Assembly: GCA_016222825.1 (NCBI GenBank)
Contig: JACRQF010000012.1
Coordinates: 62,001 to 126,000 of the forward strand
Direction: 5' to 3'
Length of the DNA stretch: 64,000 nt
Source of the DNA: Verrucomicrobiota bacterium
GTDB lineage: Bacteria; Verrucomicrobiota; Verrucomicrobiia; CAIQCK01
The translations under genes and the position numbers were made by a program. Numbering within the stretch: position 1 is the first letter of the stretch; every line of letters begins with the position of its first letter. Below the pieces are notes generated by a model that made no database searches, had not been told where the DNA came from, and worked only from the letters and a program-made list of their open reading frames with translations. Shown here in pieces: positions 45,324 to 53,928 of the stretch.

Positions 45324-48300
45324 ATGACCAACCTCGAAGGCCAAACATTTGCCGGTTACGAGATCCTCGCCAGGCTCGGTGAAGGCAGCCGGGGCGCGGT
45401 CTATAAGGCCCGGCAGTCAAAGTCCGGCCGCGTCGTCGTGCTCAGGCTTCTCGAACCGCGTCTGGCGAGCGATGCGGAGTTTCTCAGGCGTTTGCAGCGC
45501 GACGCCACGGCTGCCGCCGATCTCAGTCATCCCAACCTTGTTCAGGTTTACTGCGTTGGCGAACACGGAGGTTTCCATTACGTGGCCACGGAGTTCGCCG
45601 AGGGCGACACGCTGGGCGGGCGTCTGGCGCGGCGGGGCCGGCTGGAGCCGCGCGAGGCTCTGGCCATCGCGTTTTACGTCGCGCGCGCGCTGCTTTACGC
45701 GTGGAGCAAGGCGAAGCTCGCTCATCTCGACATCCAGCCGGGGAACATCTTCCTGCGGAAGGCCGGTGATGTGAAGCTGGACGGTCTGGGCATCGCAAAG
45801 CCGGCGGTGGCGGCGGCGTCCAAGCTGCCGCATTACACCAGCCCGGAGCGGGCGCAGGAGGCACGCGCGCCGGATTTCCGCGCCGACATTTACAGCCTCG
45901 GCTGCGTGCTTTATCAGATGCTGGCCGGCAAGCCGCCGTTCGAAGGCGGTGATGGGAAGGCGCTGCTGGCGAAACACGCCCAGGATCCACTGCCGGCCAT
46001 CACCAAAACATGGCCGGCGTGCCCGGCTTCACTGGAGCGGTTGGTGGAGCGAATGACGGCGAAGGAGCCTCGCGACCGGCATTGCAGCTACGACGACCTG
46101 ATCAAGGAACTGCTGGAGGTGCGCGAGGAGGTCAAGCGGATGACCCAGCAGCGCACCTCCGTCCAGCCCCAGGTCGAGAGCCGCGCGTTCGCCGGCTACA
46201 CGTTCCTCGCCAAGCTCGGCCAGAACGACATCGGCGTGGATTACCGGGCGCGCGAGACGGCGACGAAGCGTGTCGTCGCGCTCAAAGTGCTGGCGCAGCG
46301 TTTCAGCCGGGAAACCGGTTTCGTCGAGCGATTCAAACGCGAGGCCGCGGTCGTGACCCGTCTCAGCCACAACAACATTGTGGAGGCTTGCGCTGCGGGC
46401 GAAGCCGACGGCGCATGTTACATTGCCAGCGAGTTCGTCGAGGGACGGACGCTGCGCCAACGGATGGAGCGGCGCGGCCAACTCCAGCCGCGCGAGGCGC
46501 TCGCCATCACGTTCTATGTGGCTCAGGCGCTCCAGCACGCGTGGAACACGGCCGGGCTGACGCACCGCGCCATCACGCCCGACAACGTCATCCTCACCGA
46601 CGCCGGCACGGTGAAGCTTGGCGATTTCGGACTGGCGAAAATCATGGAAGCGGAGAGCGCCGCGGCGGATCGGAGGAGTCCGGCAGTGGGTTCGCCGCAC
46701 TACATGAGTCCCGAACAAGCGCGCGGCGTGAAGGAACTCGATTGTCGCGCGGACATCTACGGCCTCGGATGCCTGCTCTACCACATGCTCACGGGCAAAA
46801 CGCCTTACAGCGGCGATGACCCGGCGGCGATCATGGCAAAGCACAACAGCGACCCGCCGCCGGCGATTCTCAAGGCGTGGGCGGGTTGTCCTGCCGCGCT
46901 CGCGAAGTTGATGGACAGGATGCTCGCCAAGTCGCGCCGGGGGCGGCCTCTGAACTACGAGGAGTTGCTCGCCGAGTTGGTGAAGGTCCGCGAGGAGTTC
47001 AAGCGCGTCAAAGTCGTCGCGCCGCCAGCGCCGGAGAAAGTCGCGCCCGCCAAATCCGCGGCGCGAGAGAAAGAGCTGGAGGAGGACGAAGCGGAGGAGG
47101 AGCCGGCGCTGTGGAGTCGGAAACCGAGCTTGGTTGGCGCTGGCATTGCCGTGGTCGTTTTTGTGGCAGGTTTGCTGATCTGGGCGCCTTGGAAGCAACC
47201 GGCGGTCCAACCGCCGACGCGGGAAGAGATGCGCGCTGATGGTGTCTCCTCGCGGGTCGCGCCGTCGCGACCGGCGTTTGCGCGCGCCACGGCCAGGCCG
47301 GAGCCGTCGCCGGCCTACACGCCGCCGTTGCCGAAAGCAACGACGACACCCGTCGCGCCGCCGGAGCCGCCACCGGCTCCCGCAGCAACCGCTGACACGA
47401 AGGCGTCCGAAACGTCTTCACCCGCCGACAGTCCTATGGTGCCTCGCGCGACGCTGGCCAGGGTTGGCAGCAAGGAGATTGTGCTCGATATGCCTTCAAG
47501 CACCGCTCCCAGCGAGCAGGCGATGACTGACGAGGCATTCGCCGCGGCGGTTGCCGCGTTGCCGCCTCAGGAACAGGTTCGCCGCGTCATTACCAGGCTC
47601 CATGAACTCAATCCGGGATTTAGCGGGAAGGGGAGCTACAAGATCGAGAGCAACGCCGTGGCGGAGTTGACGATTTCGACGACCGGCACGCTGGTTCCGA
47701 CCGTGGGCGTGAGCGACCTGACACCCATCAAGGCGCTGAAGGGTCTCCAGCGGCTCGTGCTTGCGCCGGAAAAGCCGAACGAACAGGGCGCGCTTACAGA
47801 GCTGTCGGCGTTGAGCGGCATGACGTTGACGTGGCTGGCCTGCCAGGGTAATCCGCAGCTCCAAGACCTCTCACCGCTCAGGGACATGCCGTTGACCGGG
47901 CTGAGCTGCGGAGGCACGCAGGTGAAGGATCTCTCGCCATTGAGCGGGATGCGGCTGGCCACGTTGGGCATCAACGACACTCCTGTCGAAGACGTCTCGG
48001 CGCTGGCCGGGATGCCGCTGACGGTGTTGTGGTGCCACAACAGCAAGGTCGCCAACCTCTCGCCGCTCAGGGGCATGCCGCTGCGGGAACTGCGCTGCGA
48101 TTTCATGATGGCGCGCGACGCCGATCTGCTGCGCGGCATCCGGTCGCTCGCCAGGATCAACGGGCTGCCGGCGGCGACGTTTTGGAAGAAGGCGAGCCTG
48201 GCTACGGCCGCGCCTTCAACCGTCCTGAGCACCGTGAAGACCGCGCCCGACTTCAAATCGTTGTTTAACGGCAAGGACTTGGTTGGCTGGAAACAGCGCA

Positions 48301-48782
48301 CGAGCCAAAGGGAGAACGGCTGGCGCGTGCGCCGTCGTTCGATGATCAACACGCCGCCCAGCGACGATCTGGTGACGAAGGAGTCGTTTGGCAACTTCGA
48401 GTTCTACTGCGAGTTCCAGATTCCCCGGCGCGGCCGCAGCGGCGTGCTTCTGCGCGGCCGTTACAGGATTCCGCTGGTGGACGATATGGGCAGCGCGCCT
48501 TCAGCGACCTGCAGCGGCAGCGTGTTCGAGTTGCTCGCGCCGAGCAAGAACGTGAGCAAGTCCGCCGACACCTGGCAGGCGCTCTACGTGCGGCTGGTCG
48601 GCGGCGCCGTGACGGTCATCCTGAACAACAAGAAGGTGATTGACGGGCGCGACTTGAACGAATCGGGTGGCTCCTTCGCGGAGGATGTGGTGAAATCCGG
48701 CCCCATCGTTCTGCAAGGAACCAGCAGCGGCGTCATCTTCCGAAACATCCGCATCAAGCCGTTGGTGGAGAAGGGGAGCTAG
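45324..48782 (+). CDS. tandem serine/threonine kinase-like (pseudokinase) protein with TM helix, leucine-rich repeats and DUF1080
   Basis: 1152 residues from ATG 45324. Kinase-like domain 1 (about 9-270) keeps the HxD aspartate (D136, HLDIQPGN) but has R41 for the VAIK lysine and GLG (G154) for DFG. Kinase-like domain 2 (about 285-560) keeps K321 (VALKVL) and DFG (D434) but has A416 in HRAITPDN instead of the catalytic Asp. Both look inactive on their own. A transmembrane helix follows at about 601-620, a Pro-rich linker, then leucine-rich-like repeats (LSPLRDMPLTGLSC, LSPLSGMRLATLGI) at about 820-950, and a DUF1080 domain (3-keto-disaccharide hydrolase/concanavalin-like) from about 975. Likely a transmembrane sensor. 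Confidence 0.88.
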   Translation: MTNLEGQTFAGYEILARLGEGSRGAVYKARQSKSGRVVVLRLLEPRLASDAEFLRRLQRDATAAADLSHPNLVQVYCVGEHGGFHYVATEFAEGDTLGGRLARRGRLEPREALAIAFYVARALLYAWSKAKLAHLDIQPGNIFLRKAGDVKLDGLGIAKPAVAAASKLPHYTSPERAQEARAPDFRADIYSLGCVLYQMLAGKPPFEGGDGKALLAKHAQDPLPAITKTWPACPASLERLVERMTAKEPRDRHCSYDDLIKELLEVREEVKRMTQQRTSVQPQVESRAFAGYTFLAKLGQNDIGVDYRARETATKRVVALKVLAQRFSRETGFVERFKREAAVVTRLSHNNIVEACAAGEADGACYIASEFVEGRTLRQRMERRGQLQPREALAITFYVAQALQHAWNTAGLTHRAITPDNVILTDAGTVKLGDFGLAKIMEAESAAADRRSPAVGSPHYMSPEQARGVKELDCRADIYGLGCLLYHMLTGKTPYSGDDPAAIMAKHNSDPPPAILKAWAGCPAALAKLMDRMLAKSRRGRPLNYEELLAELVKVREEFKRVKVVAPPAPEKVAPAKSAAREKELEEDEAEEEPALWSRKPSLVGAGIAVVVFVAGLLIWAPWKQPAVQPPTREEMRADGVSSRVAPSRPAFARATARPEPSPAYTPPLPKATTTPVAPPEPPPAPAATADTKASETSSPADSPMVPRATLARVGSKEIVLDMPSSTAPSEQAMTDEAFAAAVAALPPQEQVRRVITRLHELNPGFSGKGSYKIESNAVAELTISTTGTLVPTVGVSDLTPIKALKGLQRLVLAPEKPNEQGALTELSALSGMTLTWLACQGNPQLQDLSPLRDMPLTGLSCGGTQVKDLSPLSGMRLATLGINDTPVEDVSALAGMPLTVLWCHNSKVANLSPLRGMPLRELRCDFMMARDADLLRGIRSLARINGLPAATFWKKASLATAAPSTVLSTVKTAPDFKSLFNGKDLVGWKQRTSQRENGWRVRRRSMINTPPSDDLVTKESFGNFEFYCEFQIPRRGRSGVLLRGRYRIPLVDDMGSAPSATCSGSVFELLAPSKNVSKSADTWQALYVRLVGGAVTVILNNKKVIDGRDLNESGGSFAEDVVKSGPIVLQGTSSGVIFRNIRIKPLVEKGS

Positions 48783-48874
48783 GAAACTGTAGTGCCCCGC
48801 GGGAAAAGGATTGTTCCCCGCCGGGCTTTCTCCTAGTTTTTGCGCCGCTGGTTTTCATCACTGGAAAGGAACGC

Positions 48875-50836
48875 ATGTCACACATTCAACTTGGCGGAAT
48901 TGATTATGCCATCATGGCGATTTATGTGGCCGCCATCCTCGGCATCGGCTGGACGCTCGCGCGTTACATGAAGACGTCGTCGGATTTCCTCACGTCCGCG
49001 CGTTCCATCCCGACGTGGGTGACCGGCCTCGCGTTCATCTCCGCCAACCTCGGCGCGCTGGAGCTTGTGGGCATGGCGGGCAGCGGCGCCAAATACGGCA
49101 TCGCCACCAGCCACTTTTATTGGGTCGGCGCGATTCCCGCGATGATCTTCCTGGCGGTGTTCATGATGCCGTTTTACTACGGCTCCAAGGCGCGCTCGGT
49201 GCCGGAGTATTTGAAGATGCGCTTCGACGAACGCGTCCGCGCGCTGAACTCCGTCGCGTTCGCGGTGATGACGATCTTCGCCTCCGGCATCTCGATGAAC
49301 GCGCTGGCGAAGTTGCTCAACCAGTTGCTTGGTTGGAACTACCACATGGCGCTCTGGATCTGCTCGGGCGTTGTGTTGCTTTACGTGCTGAAAGGAGGCC
49401 TCACCTCGGCGATCTACACGGAGGTGTTGCAGTTCTTCATGATCGTCCTCGGTTTCGCGCCGGTCGTGTATCTCGGCCTCAAGGATGTCGGCGGCTGGGG
49501 CGCGATGAATCAGTCGCTGCAAACCGTCGCCACCAATCCCGCCGCGCTCAACCTCGCGGAAGCGGGCAAGAGCTACGGCCCCAACGCATGGACGAGCGCG
49601 TGGCAGCCGTTGCTCGCCGGGCCGCAGAACAACCCGATGGGCGTGGACTGGTTCGCGATGGTGTTCGGCCTCGGCTTCGTCCTGAGCTTCGGCTACTGGT
49701 GCACCAACTTTCTCGTCGTCCAGCGCGCGATGGCGGCGAAGAACATGACCGCCGCGCGCAACACCCCGCTCGTGGCCGCCGTGCCGAAGATGATCTTCCC
49801 GTTCCTCGTCATCGTGCCCGGCATGATCGCCGTCGCGCTGACCTCGATGCCAGACAAGGACTACCGCATCCCGCCGCCGATTGTTTCGCAGGAGAACTAC
49901 ACGAAGGCCGTCGAAGTGGTGAAGAAGGCCAATCCCGCCGAGCCCGCAGCCGCGGTCGCCGCCGTTGCCGAGGCGCTCGGCGTCAAAGTGAGAGGCGAGA
50001 AGGTCGCTGCGCTGGTCGCCAGCAACACGAAGACCAAACTCTCCGACGAGCAAATCCATAAAGGCATCTACAACAGCATCGCCGAATACGACTACGACGG
50101 CGTCATACTTTCGTTGGTGAAGAAGTATTGCCCGCCGGGCCTGCTTGGCCTCGCGCTCACGGCGCTGCTCGCGTCGTTCATGTCGGGCATGGCCGGCAAC
50201 GTCACCGCATTCAACACCGTCTGGACTTATGACCTCTATCAGGCGTATTTCGCGCCGGGCAAGAGTGACAATCATTATTTCTGGATGGGCAAGTTCATCA
50301 CCGTCGTCGGCATCCTGCTAAGCATCGGCGCGGCTTACTTCGCGGCGATGTATAACAACGCGATGGACATCATCCAGCTTGTCTTCGGCTTCGTGAACGC
50401 CCCGCTCTTCGCCACGTTCCTGCTCGGCATGTTCTGGAAACGCACCACCGGCACTGGCGCGTTTCTCGGCCTGTTTGGCGGCATCGGCGGTTCTGCCTTG
50501 TTCCACGCGCTGACGACGACGAGCAGCAACGTTGACGCCGCCGGCCGCGTCATCAACGGCATGAAGGGCGGCTACCTTGCCGTGGTCTCGCAGTTCCCCA
50601 GCGAGATGGCGCAGAATTTCTGGCTGGCCGCCTTCGCCTTCGTCGCGTGCTTCGCGCTGACGCTGGGCATCTCGCTGGCGACGCGGCGGACCAAGACCGA
50701 CGAGGAACTCAAGGGCTTGGTTTATTCGCTGACGCCGAAGATTGTGGACCATGAGCAGGCGTGGTATGCGCGGCCGGCCATTCTCGGCGTGGTGCTGCTG
50801 GTGTGCTGCGTCATCCTCAACGTCATGTTCTGGTAA
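48875..50836 (+). CDS. sodium/solute symporter (SSS family)
   Basis: 653 residues with about 14 hydrophobic segments. SSS signatures: DYAIMAIYVAAILGIGWTLARYMKTSSDFLTSARSIPTWVTGLAFISANLGALELVGMAGSGAKYG, and GYWCTNFLVVQRAMAAKNMTAARNTPLVAAVPKM. Between helices about 330-420 there is an unusually large soluble insert (SMPDKDYRIPPPIVSQENY to DEQIHKGIYN) rich in Ala/Val/Lys, longer than in typical SGLT-like members. Substrate is probably a sugar or related solute. A small membrane protein gene follows after 15 bp. Confidence 0.92.
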   Translation: MSHIQLGGIDYAIMAIYVAAILGIGWTLARYMKTSSDFLTSARSIPTWVTGLAFISANLGALELVGMAGSGAKYGIATSHFYWVGAIPAMIFLAVFMMPFYYGSKARSVPEYLKMRFDERVRALNSVAFAVMTIFASGISMNALAKLLNQLLGWNYHMALWICSGVVLLYVLKGGLTSAIYTEVLQFFMIVLGFAPVVYLGLKDVGGWGAMNQSLQTVATNPAALNLAEAGKSYGPNAWTSAWQPLLAGPQNNPMGVDWFAMVFGLGFVLSFGYWCTNFLVVQRAMAAKNMTAARNTPLVAAVPKMIFPFLVIVPGMIAVALTSMPDKDYRIPPPIVSQENYTKAVEVVKKANPAEPAAAVAAVAEALGVKVRGEKVAALVASNTKTKLSDEQIHKGIYNSIAEYDYDGVILSLVKKYCPPGLLGLALTALLASFMSGMAGNVTAFNTVWTYDLYQAYFAPGKSDNHYFWMGKFITVVGILLSIGAAYFAAMYNNAMDIIQLVFGFVNAPLFATFLLGMFWKRTTGTGAFLGLFGGIGGSALFHALTTTSSNVDAAGRVINGMKGGYLAVVSQFPSEMAQNFWLAAFAFVACFALTLGISLATRRTKTDEELKGLVYSLTPKIVDHEQAWYARPAILGVVLLVCCVILNVMFW

Positions 50837-50851
50837 GAAAGGAACCGGTTT

Positions 50852-51055
50852 ATGGGACTCGATATCCGCTGGCCAATCGGCCTCATGTTCACCGTCGTGG
50901 GCGCGCTGCTGGCGCTCCAGGGGTTGCTGGCCGGACCGGACGCCAACAAACTCTCGCTCGGCATCAACATCAACTTCGGCTGGGGCTGCGTGCTGCTCGC
51001 GTTCGGCTTGTTGATGGTGTTCTTCGCCTGGCGCGGCAAGCAGGGCGCGAAGTAA
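50852..51055 (+). CDS. small two-helix membrane protein accompanying the symporter
   Basis: 67 residues with two transmembrane helices (about 8-27 and 43-60): WPIGLMFTVVGALLALQGLLAG and WGCVLLAFGLLMVFFAWRGKQ. An AAAGGA ribosome site precedes the ATG. Its position 15 bp after the SSS gene suggests an accessory subunit. Small proteins of this shape often follow SSS genes in planctomycete and verrucomicrobial genomes; function unknown. Confidence 0.75.
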   Translation: MGLDIRWPIGLMFTVVGALLALQGLLAGPDANKLSLGININFGWGCVLLAFGLLMVFFAWRGKQGAK

Positions 51056-51091
51056 GCCTCGCCACGCCGCGTTCGTGAGCGGCAGCCCGCC

Positions 51092-52108
51092 ATGACCAAG
51101 CGCGAAGTCATTCGTTGCGTGCTGGAGGGAAAACGGCCGCCCTACGTGCCGTGGTCCATGGGCTTCACCAAGGAGGCGAAGGACAAGCTCCGGCGCCACT
51201 ACGGCTGCGATGAGATCGAGGGGCCGCTCGGAAACCATTTGCTCAAGCTCGGCAGCGACATCGGTTTTTTCACTGAGCTTGGCAACGACCGCGTGCGCGA
51301 CGTGTTCGGCGTGGTCTGGGACCGCAGCGTGGACAAGGACATTGGCAACGTCGAGGGGCAGGTGTTGCCGGAGCCGACACTGGCGGGCTGCGAGTTCCCC
51401 GACCCGCTTGACCGCCGTGTCTTTGCGGAGATTCCAGCGAAGATCGCGAAGTTCCCTGACCGTTTCCGCGTGTTCCAGATTGGCTTCTCGCTTTACGAGC
51501 GTGCGTGGACGCTGCGCGGAATGGAGACGTTGATGACGGACTTCCTCGAACACCCGGAGTTCGTCCGCGCGCTCTTCAATCGCATCGCCGACTACAACAT
51601 CGCACAGGTCCGCGAGGCGCTGCGCTACGACATTGACGCCGTCTATTTCGGCGACGACTGGGGCCAGCAGCACGGCTTGCAGATGGGGCCGGCGCTGTGG
51701 CGTGAATTCATTTACCCCGTGCTGCGGCGGATGTATGGAGTCGTGCGCGAGGCGGGGAAGTTCGTGATGATCCACTCCTGCGGCGACGTGGATGAGTTGT
51801 TCGACGATCTCGTCGGCATCGGGCTGAACTGCTTCAATCCGTTCCAGCCGGAAGTGATGGACGTTTACAGTCTGCTGCCACGCTATCGCGGAAGGCTGGC
51901 ATTTCATGGCGGGTTGTCCACGCAGAAGACGCTGCCGTTTGGAAGCGTCGAGGACGTGCGCTGGGAAACGCGGCGGTTGCTGGAGTTGGGCCGCGAGGGC
52001 GGCTACATCTTCGCGCCCGCTCATGACGTGGAAGGCGACGTGCCGCTGGAGAGCATGTTGGCGGCCATAGAGACGGTGCAACAGCAGCCGGGATACACGC
52101 CGCTATGA
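51092..52108 (+). CDS. uroporphyrinogen decarboxylase (URO-D) family protein
   Basis: 338 residues. The URO-D fold is recognisable (YVPWSMGFTKEAKDKLRRHYGCDE, DAVYFGDDWGQQHGLQMGPALWREFIYPVLRRMYGVVREAGKFVMIHSCGDVDELFDDLVGIGLNCFNPFQPEVMD, FHGGLSTQKTLPFGSVEDVRWE). The conserved HxxGD(V) in the HSCGDV motif is kept. It is not near heme genes, so it is more likely a corrinoid or one-carbon methyltransferase-type member, or involved with the substrate of the flanking symporters. Overlaps the next frame by ATGA. Confidence 0.85.
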   Translation: MTKREVIRCVLEGKRPPYVPWSMGFTKEAKDKLRRHYGCDEIEGPLGNHLLKLGSDIGFFTELGNDRVRDVFGVVWDRSVDKDIGNVEGQVLPEPTLAGCEFPDPLDRRVFAEIPAKIAKFPDRFRVFQIGFSLYERAWTLRGMETLMTDFLEHPEFVRALFNRIADYNIAQVREALRYDIDAVYFGDDWGQQHGLQMGPALWREFIYPVLRRMYGVVREAGKFVMIHSCGDVDELFDDLVGIGLNCFNPFQPEVMDVYSLLPRYRGRLAFHGGLSTQKTLPFGSVEDVRWETRRLLELGREGGYIFAPAHDVEGDVPLESMLAAIETVQQQPGYTPL

Positions 52109-53244
52109 ACCTCGACGCCATCGTCTTCGGCCTCTATTTGCTCGTCGTCGTCGTCGTCGGCATCGTCGCGTCGCGCAAGGAGAAGGACTCGGATGATTAC
52201 TTCCTTGCGGGGCGCAACCTGACGTGGTGGATCATCGGCGGCTCGATGATCGCGGCGAACATCTCGACACATCATTTCATCGGTATGTCGGGCCGCGCGG
52301 TGGAGATCGGGCTGGCTATCGCGAGCTTCGAGTGGATGGCGGCCATCGCCCTCATCCTCTACGGGAAGTTCTTCCTGCCTTACTACCTCAAGAGCCGCAT
52401 CACGACGATGCCGGAGTTCCTGGAGCGGCGGTTCAACGACAAGGTGCGGCTCGTCTATGCCATTTCATCACGCAGCGCACCCTTGCGGCGAAGAGCGTCT
52501 GGCACGGCCAGATGGGCGTGGTGTTCGCGGGCTTCCTGAAACTGCTCGTGCCGGTGCTGGTGGTGCTGCCGGGCATCATCGCGTTCCGGCTCTACGACGC
52601 GGACACCGGCCTGTTGCGCAACGTCTGCGTGCTGGAGAAAGCCGACCTGGCCTTCCCGACGCTCGTGAAACAACTGCTGCCAGCGGGCTTCACCGGCTTG
52701 GTAATGGCGGGTTTGATGGGCTGCGTGATGTCGCACATCGCCTCGATGCTCTCGGCGAGTTCCTCGATCATCACGTTCGATATTTACAAGAACTACGTCC
52801 GCCGCGCCGCGACAAGCCACGAGCTGATTCGCTTTGGCCGCATCACGACGCTGCTGGTGCTCATCGCCGCGACTATCGTCGGCTTTTTCCTGCGCGACCT
52901 GAAGGCCATCTTCATCTACATCCAGAAATACTGGTCCATCGCCTATCCGTCGGTCTGCGCGTTGTTCCTCGCGGGCTTCTTCTACAAACGGGCGACGGCG
53001 CGCGGCGCGCTCATCGCAATCATCGTCGGGCCGGTCTGGGCGCTGACGTTCACGCTGGCGGAATCGGCGAAACTGGTGCCGGAGATTCCGTTTCTGACGC
53101 GCGCGGCGATAGATTTCATCGTTGCGCTCGTTCACGCCGGAGGTGGCGGCGGAGATGGCGGGGGTGCCGCTGTGGCGCTCGTTCCGGCTTTGGGCGGCGG
53201 TGCTGGCGCTGGCGGTTGTGGCGCTCTATGTGCGGTTCTTCTGA
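52105..53244 (+). pseudogene. SSS-family sodium/solute symporter, internally deleted and frameshifted
   Basis: Starts as a normal SSS transporter (MNLDAIVFGLYLLVVVVVGIVASRKEKDSDDYFLAGRNLTWWIIGGSMIAANISTHHFIGMSG ... KVRLVYAISS). At about 52460 the frame changes and reading resumes in frame 3 at FITQRTLAAKSVWHGQMGVVFAGFLKLL, a later part of the transporter: the helices normally between, roughly 130-170 residues, are missing. Near 53130 a second shift returns to the first frame, giving TPEVAAEMAGVPLWRSFRLWAAVLALAVVALYVRFF and a stop at 53242-53244. The parts remain well conserved, so the loss may be recent, or it may be an assembly error. Confidence 0.8.
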
Positions 53245-53319
53245 GCCGTCTGGCGTGATGCTTGAAGTTTGCGGTTGCGCGCGTTCGTGTTTCAGTCCAG
53301 AAAAGAGGTGGAGATTTTC

Positions 53320-53892
53320 ATGGCAACGGAACCGAACAGGCAAAACGCGCGCGCGGGTTTTCAGACGGCGGTGTTGCCCACGGCGCTGGCCGGGCTGGTG
53401 GCTGTTGCGATTGGCGCCGCGGCGACGGCGTTGGCGCACTGGCAGCCGGGGCGGCCGGGCAGCTACATCACCTTGGTGCAGCAAAAGCTGGTTCCGGTGG
53501 ACGGCGTGGCGGGTGCGGATGCGATTCCACTGGATGAAGCTGACCGCGCGTTGCGGCGCGGCAACGCGCTGCTGGCGGCGCGGAGACCTGCCGATGCGGT
53601 GAAGGAATTCGAGCGCGCGGTGGCCTTGCAGCCGGCGTATGCGCTTGCGTGGGTGAACCTCGGCGTGGTGTCCTACAACCTCAATCGCGCGAAGGATGCG
53701 ACCGCGGCGTTTGTGCGCGGTTACACGCTCGATCCTTACAACTTCCTGGCCGCGCGCAACCTGGCGTTGCTGAATGACATCGAGGGCCGCCTGCATGAGG
53801 CGCGCGATTTCTACCAGCAGGCGGCGCGCCTCGACCCGAAGAACGCCGAGGTCGCGAAGCGGCTGAAGAGCCTGAAATCCCTCGACCGCTGA
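53320..53892 (+). CDS. membrane-anchored TPR protein
   Basis: 190 residues from ATG 53320 (AGAGGTGGAG ribosome site). One transmembrane helix (about 17-38, VLPTALAGLVAVAIGAAATALA), then a linker and three TPR units (ADRALRRGNALLAARRPADAVKEFERAVALQPAYALA, NLGVVSYNLNRAKDATAAFVRGYTLDP, NLALLNDIEGRLHEARDFYQQAARLDPKN). Predicted to bind a partner on one face of the inner membrane. Function unassigned. Confidence 0.8.
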   Translation: MATEPNRQNARAGFQTAVLPTALAGLVAVAIGAAATALAHWQPGRPGSYITLVQQKLVPVDGVAGADAIPLDEADRALRRGNALLAARRPADAVKEFERAVALQPAYALAWVNLGVVSYNLNRAKDATAAFVRGYTLDPYNFLAARNLALLNDIEGRLHEARDFYQQAARLDPKNAEVAKRLKSLKSLDR

Positions 53893-53928
53893 CGGAACTC
53901 GCACAGTCGCGTCTGACAGTTGACCATC

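Noticed and set aside
48783-48874. Terminator hairpin after the pseudokinase gene
   Set aside because: GC-rich stretches are present but I could not draw a convincing stem followed by a T tract.
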